Shown in pieces: positions 43,696 through 52,463 of a stretch of DNA of 64,000 nucleotides. This DNA comes from VBAS01 sp035318985 (GTDB lineage Bacteria > Bacteroidota > Bacteroidia > Chitinophagales > Chitinophagaceae), in contig DATHDP010000127.1 of assembly GCA_035318985.1 (NCBI GenBank), positions 1-64,000 on the forward strand, given 5' to 3'. Every line of letters starts with the position of its first letter. The first letter of the stretch is position 1. The notes beneath the pieces were generated by a model. It was given only the letters and a program-made list of their open reading frames with translations. It ran no database searches and was not told where the DNA came from. A program made the position numbers and the translations under genes.

Positions 43696-44211
43696 TTATC
43701 TGACAGGCGGATTCAAGATCTCGTAGGTTTTAGCAGCATAACCGTCCACTTCCTCATCCCCAATATAGATCATACCGCATTTTTCAAGCACCTTCCATGA
43801 GCCAATATTCTCGATCTCTGCCCTTGCCACTATGCGTTGCAAGCCAATTTTTTCAAAGCCATATTTAATTGAGGCATAAGCCGCTTCAGTCGCATATCCT
43901 TTTCCCCAACCTTCTTTTTTGAACCGGTAACCAAGATCGATCTCATTTAATTCAGCACGGTATTTTAATCCACACCACCCCAAAAATTCAAGCGTTGTTT
44001 TTACATGTACGGCCCAGCGGCCATGGTTATAAAGAGCATATTGAGGTATAATAATTTTTTCAAGGATCTCAGATGCATGTGCCAGGTCCTTTATTGGATC
44101 ATGGGTGTAGCGGATCACATCCGGATCAAGATTTAATTCATAAATAAGCGCAGCATCATCCCCTGTGAAAGTGCGAAGCAAAAGGCGATTGGTTTCAATA
44201 ATAATATTCAT
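43696..44211 (-). CDS. GNAT-family N-acetyltransferase (RimJ/RimL type)
   Basis: A 171-residue acetyltransferase of the RimJ/RimL subgroup. Marks are the N-terminal IIIETNRLLLRTFTGDDAALI (in part: ETNRLLLRTFTGDD), the acetyl-CoA loop KKEGWGKGYATEAA, and the C-terminal IGSWKVLEKCGMIYIGDE. Members acetylate N-terminal amines of ribosomal proteins or small molecules and drugs; the substrate is not apparent. It stands alone upstream of the PDZ gene. Confidence 0.92.
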   Translation of the reverse strand: MNIIIETNRLLLRTFTGDDAALIYELNLDPDVIRYTHDPIKDLAHASEILEKIIIPQYALYNHGRWAVHVKTTLEFLGWCGLKYRAELNEIDLGYRFKKEGWGKGYATEAAYASIKYGFEKIGLQRIVARAEIENIGSWKVLEKCGMIYIGDEEVDGYAAKTYEILNPPVR

Positions 44212-44322
44212 TGTCAGTAAAATTACCGGCCAGGGATTCAGTAGTTCTTCTTACCCTAAAATGGTATTGGTCAAAAGTATTGATTTATGAAATTTGAAAT
44301 ATAATTCACTTTTGATAATTGT

Positions 44323-44445
44323 ATGAATGTATTGATAGCAATAGTTGCTTTGGCTATATGCGTAGTAGTTATTATTGTTGCTATGCGCATTTATAAAGAA
44401 AGTCCGAAGATCAGGAAGAATACGGATGATGATCTATTGAATTAA
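44323..44445 (+). CDS. Small single-pass membrane protein (40 residues)
   Basis: A short frame with ATG at 44323 and TAA at 44443-44445. The product begins with a hydrophobic helix of about 20 residues (NVLIAIVALAICVVVIIVAM), then a basic stretch RIYKESPKIRK and an acidic end NTDDDLLN, a clear single-span topology. CACTTTTG nine bases upstream is one mismatch from the -7 motif. Its 3' end overlaps the 3' end of alaS by 12 bases. It occupies a gap otherwise without a gene, which supports it being real. Function unknown. Confidence 0.6.
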   Translation: MNVLIAIVALAICVVVIIVAMRIYKESPKIRKNTDDDLLN

Positions 44446-47037
44446 TCCCTTAATACTGTCAATTACTTTTTGCAAATTGCTCGCATCCTGTCCGCCTGCT
44501 GTTGCCAATGTTTTTTGTCCGCCACCACCACCTTTAATGATTGGCACAACAACTTCTTTAATGATCTTTCCTGCATCCAAATTTTTTGCTGCAACTGTTT
44601 TCTCATCTATGCTGACCGCAACAGAAGGTTTGCCGCCGATATTAGCGCAAAGCACCACTACATAATTGTTGAGATTATTTTTAAGATCGAAGCAAAGTTT
44701 TTTCAATGCATCAGGGTTACTTACTTCTATAATGTCTCCGATAAAACTTATCCCATTTATGATCTCATCTTTTTGCAGCAATTCAGTGCGAACACCAACA
44801 AGCATCCGGTTCTCAAGATTGTCCAATTGCTTTTTTAAAGAAGCATTTTCGGATAAATTGCTTTCAATTGTTTTTAAAAGATCTTTCGGATTTTTGAATT
44901 GTTCTTTTATTGAATTCAGCTCACCCAATTTATTATTGATGTATTCTTCTGCGGCTTCACCACATACTGCTTCAATACGCCTTACACCGGCTGCTACTGC
45001 TGTTTCATGGGTAATTTTAAAAAGACCCAGTTCGCCTGTTGATCCACCATGCGTTCCACCGCAAAGCTCCACTGAATATGTTGGATCAATGATCACCACT
45101 CTTACAACATCACCATATTTTTCACCAAATAAAGCCATTGCGCCGGATCTCATTGCTTCATCTTTTGGCATTTCTTTTATTATAACAGGAATATTTTCCC
45201 TGATCTTTTTATTTACCAGCGTTTCAATCGTTGCAATTTCTTCATCTGTGACTTTCGCAAAATGAGAAAAGTCGAAACGGAGATGTTCTTCGTTTACCAA
45301 ACTTCCTTTTTGTGCCACATGTGTTCCCAATACTTTTCTCAATGCTGCATGCACAAGATGCGTGGCAGAATGATGAAGCTCTGTATGCTTTCTTTTTAAA
45401 GCATCAACTTTTGCAATTACCTCACCGTTTAAATCAGATGGAATAGAATCTGTAAAATGAATGATCAGGTCATTATCTTTCTTAGTATCAGTAATTTTTA
45501 ATTTTTCATTTTTAATTATTAATTCTCCGGTATCACCAACCTGTCCGCCGCTTTCAGCATAAAAAGGAGTTACTTCCAATACTATCTGGTAACCCTCTTT
45601 TCCTTTTGCTTTTGCCTTTCTATACTTAACTACTTTGGTTTCTGATTCCAAAGAATCATAACCAATGAATTCATTTCTTGCATAATCATCCAAAACAACC
45701 CAATCTTCTGTATCAACAGCAGTGGCTGCACGACTGCGATCTTTTTGTTGTTGCATTTCTGCTTTGAATCCGTTTTCATCAACCTTTAAATTATTTTCTG
45801 CAGCTATCAGTTGTGTAAGATCAAATGGAAATCCAAACGTATCGTATAACTCAAATGATTCCTTTGGTGAAATTTTACCCTGTGCAATAAGATCATCTAC
45901 TCTTTTTAATCCTTTATCCAAGGTTCTTAAAAAAGAATCCTCTTCTTCCTTCACAACCTTTGCTACAAAATCAACTTGCTTATACAATTCTGAAAATACA
46001 TTTTCAAATTGTTTTGCCAGAACTGGTATCAATTGAAATAGCAATGGTTGCTTATAATCTAAATAAGAATAATAATACCGAACAGCACGACGAAGTATCC
46101 TTCTGATTACATAACCAGCGCCGGTGTTTGAAGGAAGTTGTCCATCAGCTATTGTAAATGCAATAGCACGAATATGATCAGCAATAACCCGGAAAGCAAT
46201 ACTTTCTTTGTCATCGCTTGCTTTATATACTTTATTTACCTTTTTACTTGTTTCTGTAATTGTTCCTGTAAAAACATCCGTATCATAATTTGATATCTTG
46301 CCCTGTATCACTCTTACTAGTCTTTCTAAACCCATTCCTGTATCTACATGTTTATCAGGTAATGATTCAAGACTTCCATCTTTCAGGCGATTGAATTGAA
46401 TGAATACATTATTCCAGATCTCCATCACCATACCGGTATCATCATTGTTAACAAGAGAATGACCATCATTATTGGCTTCGGGCCTGGTATCGAAATGTAT
46501 TTCAGTACAAGGACCACAAGGACCAGTATCACCCATCTCCCAAAAATTATCCTTCTTATTGCCCATTAATATCCTGTCCTCGGGTATCCATTTCTTCCAT
46601 TCATTGTACGCTTCTTCGTCTCTTGGCAGTTTTTCTTTTTCATCCCCTTCAAAAATGGTGACATATAACCTGTCTTTATCCAATCCATATACTTTGGTCA
46701 GTAATTCCCAACTCCATTCGATCGCTTCTTTTTTAAAATAATCGCCAAAGCTCCAGTTGCCCAGCATTTCAAACATCGTATGGTGGTAGGTATCAACACC
46801 CACTTCTTCCAGGTCATTATGCTTGCCACTTACACGTAAACATTTTTGCGTATCAACCACTCTTTTATTTGGCGCTGGTTTATTTCCCAAAAAATAATCT
46901 TTGAACTGGTTCATGCCCGCATTGGTAAACATCAATGTCGGGTCATTTTTTACAACTATAGGCGCAGAAGCCAAGATCCTGTGTCCTTTCGATGCGAAAA
47001 AATCCAGGAACTGTTGCCTTATTTCACTACTGGTCAT
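44434..47037 (-). CDS. alaS: Alanyl-tRNA synthetase
   Basis: This class II synthetase charges tRNA-Ala and edits mischarged Ser and Gly. The catalytic domain starts MTSSEIRQQFLDFFASKGH and contains FTNAGMNQFKDYFLG and the motif-3 area near residue 235 (DTGMGLERL). The editing domain has the zinc sites HHSATHLVHAAL and CGGTHGGSTGE. The C-terminal dimerisation domain ends in GGGGGQKTLATAGGQDAS. Two successive ATG codons are possible; I use the second (867 residues). Length is normal. Confidence 0.97.
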   Translation of the reverse strand: MTSSEIRQQFLDFFASKGHRILASAPIVVKNDPTLMFTNAGMNQFKDYFLGNKPAPNKRVVDTQKCLRVSGKHNDLEEVGVDTYHHTMFEMLGNWSFGDYFKKEAIEWSWELLTKVYGLDKDRLYVTIFEGDEKEKLPRDEEAYNEWKKWIPEDRILMGNKKDNFWEMGDTGPCGPCTEIHFDTRPEANNDGHSLVNNDDTGMVMEIWNNVFIQFNRLKDGSLESLPDKHVDTGMGLERLVRVIQGKISNYDTDVFTGTITETSKKVNKVYKASDDKESIAFRVIADHIRAIAFTIADGQLPSNTGAGYVIRRILRRAVRYYYSYLDYKQPLLFQLIPVLAKQFENVFSELYKQVDFVAKVVKEEEDSFLRTLDKGLKRVDDLIAQGKISPKESFELYDTFGFPFDLTQLIAAENNLKVDENGFKAEMQQQKDRSRAATAVDTEDWVVLDDYARNEFIGYDSLESETKVVKYRKAKAKGKEGYQIVLEVTPFYAESGGQVGDTGELIIKNEKLKITDTKKDNDLIIHFTDSIPSDLNGEVIAKVDALKRKHTELHHSATHLVHAALRKVLGTHVAQKGSLVNEEHLRFDFSHFAKVTDEEIATIETLVNKKIRENIPVIIKEMPKDEAMRSGAMALFGEKYGDVVRVVIIDPTYSVELCGGTHGGSTGELGLFKITHETAVAAGVRRIEAVCGEAAEEYINNKLGELNSIKEQFKNPKDLLKTIESNLSENASLKKQLDNLENRMLVGVRTELLQKDEIINGISFIGDIIEVSNPDALKKLCFDLKNNLNNYVVVLCANIGGKPSVAVSIDEKTVAAKNLDAGKIIKEVVVPIIKGGGGGQKTLATAGGQDASNLQKVIDSIKGLIQ

Positions 47038-47053
47038 CATAAATTTTGATTAG

Positions 47054-47131
47054 CCTGCTTACCGCCGTGCAGGGTTGCTTTTTCTTTTTATAACACTATA
47101 TTTGTCTTCACTGTAAAAGTGGCCAAAGGTA
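47054..47131 (-). promoter_or_regulatory. Promoter element and leader hairpin of alaS
   Basis: TACCTTTG on the minus strand (47124-47131) matches TAnnTTTG; no clear -33. The leader of about 80 bases contains CCTGC/GCAGG arms (47054-47073) shortly before the start codon. Confidence 0.5.
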
Positions 47132-47220
47132 ATGATAAGCTGCCAGTTGTGTAAGACACGGCCGTTTACATCCTGATTTTAAAACCAATTATCCGTTACC
47201 CACTAAGACCGCACCGGGTT

Positions 47221-48192
47221 ATGAAAAAAATCAAATACTATTATAATACGCATACGCTCCGGTATGAAAAACTGGAGACCCCTTTGCGTGTCAAACTCCT
47301 TCGCGTATTTGGTTTTATTGCTGCCGCATTCGTTACTGCCGCCATTATTTCATTATTAGCCTTCCGGTTCATTGGTTCACCAAACGAAAAATTGTTGCGA
47401 GCCGAAAACGAGAGAATGCAGGACCGTTACCGTGAACTAACCAAGGAAACAAAAAAGATCGAACAACAAATGAAAGAGCTGGAAGATAGAGACAACGAAG
47501 TTTATCGTTCCATTTTTGAAGCTACGCCAATACCGGACAGTGCAAGATTAAAAGACCTTGAAAAAGAAAAACAGATAGCCAAGGTAGAGGGAATGGAGCA
47601 AAATGATCTGATCAACTCTATCGTCACAACCCTGAATAACATGAGCAGCCGTATCAAAGTACAACAGGCTTCTTATAAAGATCTCCAGGGAATGGCAAAG
47701 GATAAAGAAAAATTATTAGCTGCCACCCCGGCTATTCAGCCAGTAAGCAATTCAGACCTTAAACGTATCGCTTCCGGTTTTGGATATCGCATTGACCCGG
47801 TATACAAAACGGTTAAACTTCATCCCGGGCTTGATTTCGCGGCTCCTGCCGGCACTCCTATTTATGCAACGGCTGATGGCACTGTTGAATTTGCAGGCAA
47901 TCGTGGCGATGGTTATGGCAATAATGTTATCATCAATCATGGCTATGGTTACAAAACTTTATTTGGTCACATGTTTAAAATAAAAGCGAGAGGCGGGCAA
48001 AGAGTAAAACGTGGTGAAGTGATCGGTTGGGTTGGCAGCACCGGCAAGAGCACCGGTCCACATTGCCATTATGAAGTGATCAAGAACGGGAACAAGATCG
48101 ATCCTATTTATTTCTTCTATAATGATCTTACACCAGAACAATTCGATAGGTTGTTGAAACTTGCAGCTGCATCAAATCAGAGTTTTGACTAA
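47221..48192 (+). CDS. M23-family peptidoglycan metallopeptidase
   Basis: A 323-residue membrane-anchored endopeptidase of the LytM/M23 type, cutting peptide crosslinks in the wall. One membrane helix (about 30-50) is followed by a long coiled coil (about 55-95 and 105-160) and the LytM domain with zinc ligands H201 and D205 (HPGLDFAAPAG), H250 (LFGHM) and H281/H283 (GPHCHYEV). All four catalytic positions are present, so it should be active and not a degenerate activator. It may serve cell-shape control or division. It diverges from alaS; a word-type repeat follows it. Confidence 0.94.
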   Translation: MKKIKYYYNTHTLRYEKLETPLRVKLLRVFGFIAAAFVTAAIISLLAFRFIGSPNEKLLRAENERMQDRYRELTKETKKIEQQMKELEDRDNEVYRSIFEATPIPDSARLKDLEKEKQIAKVEGMEQNDLINSIVTTLNNMSSRIKVQQASYKDLQGMAKDKEKLLAATPAIQPVSNSDLKRIASGFGYRIDPVYKTVKLHPGLDFAAPAGTPIYATADGTVEFAGNRGDGYGNNVIINHGYGYKTLFGHMFKIKARGGQRVKRGEVIGWVGSTGKSTGPHCHYEVIKNGNKIDPIYFFYNDLTPEQFDRLLKLAAASNQSFD

Positions 48193-48275
48193 GGCACAAG
48201 ATTCAAGGAGCAAGGCACAAGTACAAAATTTGTGATGTCATTTGTTTCCTGAACCTTGTTCCTTGGGCCTTGATT
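48191..48275. repeat. Word-type inverted repeat after the M23 gene
   Basis: An array of AAGGCACAAG, TTCAAGG and CAAGG words faces GAACCTTGTTCCTTGGGCCTTG. The arms pair imperfectly over about 25 bases. It uses the same words as the mreB-mreC element at 7902-7980. Confidence 0.7.
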
Positions 48276-48311
48276 TATTATAAGCCCAACTTTTCCACAC
48301 CTGTCAACATC

Positions 48312-48327
48312 GTTGCGTCGCACTCTT
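48312..48327 (-). repeat. Dispersed intergenic repeat, copy F (short)
   Basis: Sixteen bases (AAGAGTGCGACGCAAC on the minus strand) match the core exactly. The first four core bases are replaced by CTTG. It lies 25 bases before the MerR gene. Confidence 0.75.
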
Positions 48328-48351
48328 CAAGGTTCTTATCTTTACTGAACT

Positions 48352-48927
48352 ATGGGTAAACCACTTTCACAAATAACTTTTGATTTTTCTTCTGAAGAAG
48401 AAAAAGATGTAAAGATCACCGGGCATGAAATGCCGGAAGAACAGCAGGAAACAATGGTACAGGAAGAAATCGATCCAAGGTTAGAGCCTGAGGACGTTGT
48501 AACTACTGTTGTTGAAGCATTGGAAAAAAGAAGATCGTCCCGTGGACGTTTATCATTAAAGGAAATTCATTTGAATGCTGACCTGATCCAGATCCCTCCG
48601 GATGAAATTCTTTTTCAGAAACAATACTATTCAATTGGTGAAGTTTCCAAATGGTTCAGGGTTAATCAATCCCTGATCCGCTATTGGGAAACAGAATTCG
48701 ATATACTTGAACCAAGAAAGAACCGCAAAGGCGACCGCTTCTTCCGCCCCATAGATGTTAAGAATCTTGTTTTGATCCATGATCTCCTTCGCCGCCGCAA
48801 ATTCACTATCGAAGGCGCAAAAGAATTTTTAAAGAAGAATAAGAAGGTAGATGAAAAGTTTAAAATGATCAAATCATTGGAAAAGATCAAATCATTTTTT
48901 AATGAATTGAAGGCGAGTTTGGGATAA
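48352..48927 (+). CDS. MerR-family transcriptional regulator
   Basis: A 191-residue regulator. An N-terminal acidic extension of about 80 residues precedes the DNA-binding winged helix, which begins YYSIGEVSKWFRVNQSLIRYWETEFD and continues with the wing GDRFFRPIDVKNLVLIHDLLRRRKFTIEGAK (in part: DRFFRPIDVKNL). A short Lys-rich C-terminus follows, too small for a metal- or drug-sensing domain. The short-type MerR with an extension is common in Bacteroidota; the target is unknown. The following gene converges on it with one base between stops. Confidence 0.92.
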   Translation: MGKPLSQITFDFSSEEEKDVKITGHEMPEEQQETMVQEEIDPRLEPEDVVTTVVEALEKRRSSRGRLSLKEIHLNADLIQIPPDEILFQKQYYSIGEVSKWFRVNQSLIRYWETEFDILEPRKNRKGDRFFRPIDVKNLVLIHDLLRRRKFTIEGAKEFLKKNKKVDEKFKMIKSLEKIKSFFNELKASLG

Positions 48928-48928
48928 A

Positions 48929-49273
48929 TTATTTTAAATACACATCCTCTACTAGATAGGTCGTGAGCTTTTGATCTTTATAAGCATTAAAAGTGACCTC
49001 GCAGATTTTATCTATTTTCTCATCACTGATTACTATTGTGTATTTATTTCCAGCTTTAAAAAAATTATCATCCCAAAATCCAGGGCAATGGATTAAACCA
49101 ACAAATAAGGTATTACTACTTATTCTTTGAAATTTCATTCCTACACAAGCAGACAAGATTCCACAACTGACAAGTGAAGTTGGAGATTCAACCAAGGTGC
49201 ACTCTATTTCTTTTCTTTTTAAGTTCGAGCAAGATAAGAACAGAAAAATGACACAAATAAAATAGAATTTCAT
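48929..49273 (-). CDS. Small Cys-rich putative lipoprotein
   Basis: I do not recognise this 114-residue protein. The N-terminus MKFYFICVIFLFLSC is a lipoprotein-type signal with the lipobox at Cys 15. The mature part has five Cys or so (ECTLVE, VSCGILSACVG, IHCPGF, ICEVT), suggesting disulfides or metal binding, and beta-prone segments. It is the last gene of the minus-strand run from rsfS, 14 bases after the MscS gene, so probably co-transcribed with it. Function is open. Confidence 0.75.
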   Translation of the reverse strand: MKFYFICVIFLFLSCSNLKRKEIECTLVESPTSLVSCGILSACVGMKFQRISSNTLFVGLIHCPGFWDDNFFKAGNKYTIVISDEKIDKICEVTFNAYKDQKLTTYLVEDVYLK

Positions 49274-49287
49274 TAAATGGTTTTAAT

Positions 49288-50382
49288 TCATTGCTCCAAT
49301 TTTCCCGAAATCTTTATATCACTGCTTGCACCCGCAAGTTCGATCTTCATTTCTTCCATCAGTTTTAATATCTCAAGATTTTTTTGCTGTTTCAGTTTTT
49401 GAAATTCTTTGACCGCTATTGGTGCAGTAAAAAAATCTATGCTGATAAGAAACGAGTTTGACCTTATGTCCGACAAAAAAACAGTGCTGTCTTCTATTTG
49501 TGGATGGACCAGTTTTCCTTTTACTGCTTCAATGAATTTATTCAGCGTTTCAGAAGAAATATTTACACCAGTCTCTAATCTTATTTCTGCTTTGCGTTGT
49601 GTACGCAACGTAAGATTGTCAAGTATGCTATCCACCATTTGCTTATTAGGAACGGAAACAAAAGTTTTTTGATCAGTTCTTATCCTCGTACTCCTTAATC
49701 CAATTTTTTCAACCGTACCGGTTACCTGTTGAACATGCACAAGATCACCGACAGTAAATGGTTTATCAAAAAATATGATGAACGAAGCGATCAAATTCTC
49801 GAGGCTTTCTCTTAAAGACAATGCAATAGCAGCTGTCGCAATGCTTAAACCGGTTATCAGGCTGCTAATATTAAGACCAAACCCTGCTTTTAGTATCATC
49901 AGTATTCCAACAATGCCGATAACAACCTTAAAAAAATCTTTAAAAAAAATGATGAGCTGGTTATCGGTATGACTTGGGGTCATGTTAGCCTTTTGTTCAA
50001 GAATAAGCGCAATAAAATCGATCATGCGTAATAGCAGCCAGATAAATGAAGCGATCAAAACAAGCGTACCAACCGTATGTATGATCTCTTTTGCGCTTCT
50101 ATTATAAACTTCCACATCCCAATACCCGGGAAATGTCAGTTTGTGCAACGCTATAATTGATACGAGGATAAAGATGAATAGGCCCAGTGGTTTTGCAACA
50201 AGGCCTGAAAAAGAACTCTTGTCAACATCCCTGAATACAATTTTGACCAGTCGATAGATAAGACCCGCAAAATACCGGGATATAACACGTTTTAAAATAA
50301 GAACAAATAAAATAACGCCGGCAACGATCAAATAATTTTTGACGGGGTTATCAAAGATCATTTTATTCAGAAAATCATTCAT
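49288..50382 (-). CDS. MscS-family mechanosensitive channel
   Basis: A 364-residue membrane protein of the small-conductance mechanosensitive channel family, which releases solutes at osmotic downshock. Four or five membrane helices are predicted. The pore helix region ISSLITGLSIATAAIALSLRESLENLIASF has the Gly/Ala/Ser pattern of MscS TM3. The beta domain follows with DKPFTVGDLVHVQQVTGTVEKIGLRSTRIRTDQKTFVSVPN (in part: FTVGDLVHV, GLRSTRIRT), and a C-terminal alpha/beta domain. Length and motifs are typical. Confidence 0.93.
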   Translation of the reverse strand: MNDFLNKMIFDNPVKNYLIVAGVILFVLILKRVISRYFAGLIYRLVKIVFRDVDKSSFSGLVAKPLGLFIFILVSIIALHKLTFPGYWDVEVYNRSAKEIIHTVGTLVLIASFIWLLLRMIDFIALILEQKANMTPSHTDNQLIIFFKDFFKVVIGIVGILMILKAGFGLNISSLITGLSIATAAIALSLRESLENLIASFIIFFDKPFTVGDLVHVQQVTGTVEKIGLRSTRIRTDQKTFVSVPNKQMVDSILDNLTLRTQRKAEIRLETGVNISSETLNKFIEAVKGKLVHPQIEDSTVFLSDIRSNSFLISIDFFTAPIAVKEFQKLKQQKNLEILKLMEEMKIELAGASSDIKISGKLEQ

Positions 50383-50408
50383 GGATGCAAAAGTAAAAAA
50401 GAAAGGCC

Positions 50409-51221
50409 TTAGCGAAGCTGGTAAATCTCCAACTCATCCTTTTTTAATGCGTACGCTTTTGTTGAGGTAAAAAGTATGGATTGCGCTTTTCTGAAAGATT
50501 CCGGCATCTTTACTTCCTGCAAAAGTAAATTCGAAGGCTGGTAGCGCATCAGGGAATCATGCCTTGTGCCGGTTATAAATTTTCCAACAGCATTAAAATT
50601 ATCGTAGCCGGTAAGCGAGAATATATTCTTTAAAGTGCCATAATAGTCGAAGACATAAACGCCTTTATTCTTATCGTATAAATAAAGAAACCCATCCTGG
50701 TCGAAGATGGATGTGAAAGAAAATGCCTCGCCAAACAGTTGGCGAAAATCGCTGGTAGCGAAAAGAAGTTTGCCATCCTCATCTATTTTTTTCAGCTTAT
50801 GTTCAAACTCATCATACAGCCAGATCTTATTATCATAAGACAAACAAACGGCTTCCACATGGAAGATATCCTGTTTGCGCAGGTCTATAGTGCTGCGGGT
50901 AGTCATCAATCGATCAAGGACGACAATAGTTGAAAAATCTTTGTAATAAAGTAAAACCCGCATAGGGTTTGAGACATCCATTTGCGCAACCTTACCGTAT
51001 CTCCTCACATTATTGAAAACTGCCACTGAATCCCCATTCACAGCAATCTTTTTTAATTGATCGTAGGAGTTAAGCAAGTAAATATTATCAAAATTATCCG
51101 CTGTAAATGCAACAATATCTCCTTTTATTTTTTTAACCGGCACAAATAATGAATCATTTTGTGCATTGCTAACAAAGCACAAAATGAAAACTAAAAAAAA
51201 TATAGTTGCCCGTTTTAGCAT
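50409..51221 (-). CDS. Secreted propeller-like protein of unknown function
   Basis: A 270-residue protein with a signal peptide (about 1-20, ending SNAQ). The mature part is beta-rich with repeating units of about 40 residues that contain YLLNSYDQL, KIWLYDEFEHKLKKID, GFLYLYDKNKGVYVF and similar pieces, as in six-bladed NHL-type propellers. No catalytic residues stand out. It abuts the LpxH-like gene (0 bases between), so the two should be co-translated. It may be an envelope protein involved in binding; nothing more can be said. Confidence 0.78.
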   Translation of the reverse strand: MLKRATIFFLVFILCFVSNAQNDSLFVPVKKIKGDIVAFTADNFDNIYLLNSYDQLKKIAVNGDSVAVFNNVRRYGKVAQMDVSNPMRVLLYYKDFSTIVVLDRLMTTRSTIDLRKQDIFHVEAVCLSYDNKIWLYDEFEHKLKKIDEDGKLLFATSDFRQLFGEAFSFTSIFDQDGFLYLYDKNKGVYVFDYYGTLKNIFSLTGYDNFNAVGKFITGTRHDSLMRYQPSNLLLQEVKMPESFRKAQSILFTSTKAYALKKDELEIYQLR

Positions 51222-52004
51222 TTATCGCCTGATTATTTTTTCATCCTTATTTAAAAACGATCTCAATTGAAGATTATTTCCATCGAATACAGCATATGTA
51301 TAATAATGTATCCAATCCCCAAGGTTAATATACCTGCTGCTACCTGATAGACGAAAATCAATGGCTAAGTGTCTATGCCCAAACACAAAAAAATCAACAT
51401 TTTTTTCCTTTAATATCTCTTTACTGTAAATGAGCAGCCATTCTTTATCTTCTCCCAAAAAAATTTCTTCTGATGCTCCTGTCTGTGCCCTACTTCGCCG
51501 GCTGAAATAATCAGCCAGTCCCATACCGAAATAAGGCGGAAGAATACCAAACAACCATTTACAAAAAGGATTGCGAAATATCTTTTTTAAAAACTTATAC
51601 CCTTTATCACCGGGACCCAATCCATCACCATGGCCTATTAAAAATTTCTTCCCATTTCTTTCAAATTCTTTTGGCTCGAAATAGATCGGGATATTTAATT
51701 CTTTTACAAAATAATCTTTCATCCACATATCATGATTGCCTACAAAAAAATGCATGGGAATACCGGCATCAGATAATTCAGCAAGCTTTCCTAATAACCT
51801 TGTAAAACCTTTAGGAACAACTTTCCTGTATTCATACCAGAAATCAAACATATCACCAACCAAAAAGATCTCGGCAGCATCTTTTTTAATTTCATCAAGA
51901 AAACGAACCACTTGTTTTTCTCTTTGAAGACTCGACGCCGCATCCGGTGCACCAAGATGAAAGTCTGAAAGGAAGTATATTTTTTTATCTGTTGGAAATG
52001 TCAC
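51222..52004 (-). CDS. lpxH: UDP-2,3-diacylglucosamine diphosphatase-like metallophosphoesterase
   Basis: A 260-residue calcineurin-like phosphoesterase. Metal-binding motifs come in order: FLSDFHLGAP, GDMFDFWYEYR, FVGNHDMW, LIGHGDGLG and FGHRHLA. FDFW after GDMF is typical of the LpxH group, which hydrolyses UDP-2,3-diacylglucosamine to lipid X in lipid A synthesis at the membrane. The amphipathic insertion near residues 130-160 (FLKKIFRNPFCKWLFGILPPYFG, in part) fits membrane association. Assignment to LpxH is likely; another substrate within the fold cannot be excluded. Confidence 0.85.
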   Translation of the reverse strand: MTFPTDKKIYFLSDFHLGAPDAASSLQREKQVVRFLDEIKKDAAEIFLVGDMFDFWYEYRKVVPKGFTRLLGKLAELSDAGIPMHFFVGNHDMWMKDYFVKELNIPIYFEPKEFERNGKKFLIGHGDGLGPGDKGYKFLKKIFRNPFCKWLFGILPPYFGMGLADYFSRRSRAQTGASEEIFLGEDKEWLLIYSKEILKEKNVDFFVFGHRHLAIDFRLSGSSRYINLGDWIHYYTYAVFDGNNLQLRSFLNKDEKIIRR

Positions 52005-52013
52005 GAACTGAAA

Positions 52014-52439
52014 TTATTTCTTTTGATCCATATATTTAAGAACATCTCCCGATTCAATTATGGGCTTATCATGCACATCGCCATAATACCAGTATACCCA
52101 TGCGTTTGTGGACTTATTATCAATAAAAACTTCTGAGACATTACGGCGGTAAAGCTGCTCTTCATCAGAACCCACATGCACTCCTTCATAATCATCAAGC
52201 TGTCCTATTGCCCAGGCAAATTCTTTTTCATTCCTGATCCTGTATAATTCACCAATGATAAATTTGTTGTTATCAGTTGGTCTCGCAGCAGGATAAGTTC
52301 CAAGATCATACAATTCACCTTTTACTTTTGCTTCTCCAACAAGATCAAAATAACGGCTGATATATTCATAGGCGGGGCTACGAAACCCGCTACGCAATGA
52401 ACCATAGACAAAAAGTTGGTAAACCTCCTTGTTTTTCAT
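52014..52439 (-). CDS. Gamma-glutamylcyclotransferase-like protein
   Basis: A 141-residue AIG2/GGCT-fold protein. Marks are the N-terminal FVYGSLRSGF (YGSLR substrate loop), the LYDLGTYPAARP segment, and the catalytic Glu candidate within LDDYEGVHVG, followed by YRRNVSEVFID. These small enzymes release 5-oxoproline from gamma-glutamyl compounds or act on related amines. It lies nine bases upstream of the LpxH gene and 24 downstream of the LUD gene in the minus-strand run. Substrate unknown. Confidence 0.9.
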   Translation of the reverse strand: MKNKEVYQLFVYGSLRSGFRSPAYEYISRYFDLVGEAKVKGELYDLGTYPAARPTDNNKFIIGELYRIRNEKEFAWAIGQLDDYEGVHVGSDEEQLYRRNVSEVFIDNKSTNAWVYWYYGDVHDKPIIESGDVLKYMDQKK

Positions 52440-52463
52440 GCACTAAAAGTACGAAGCATGAAG

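Noticed and set aside
44666..45265. A 199-codon open frame antisense to alaS
   Set aside because: It lies wholly within the conserved alaS gene, its product is Ser/Phe-rich shadow sequence, and no promoter or family resemblance is seen.
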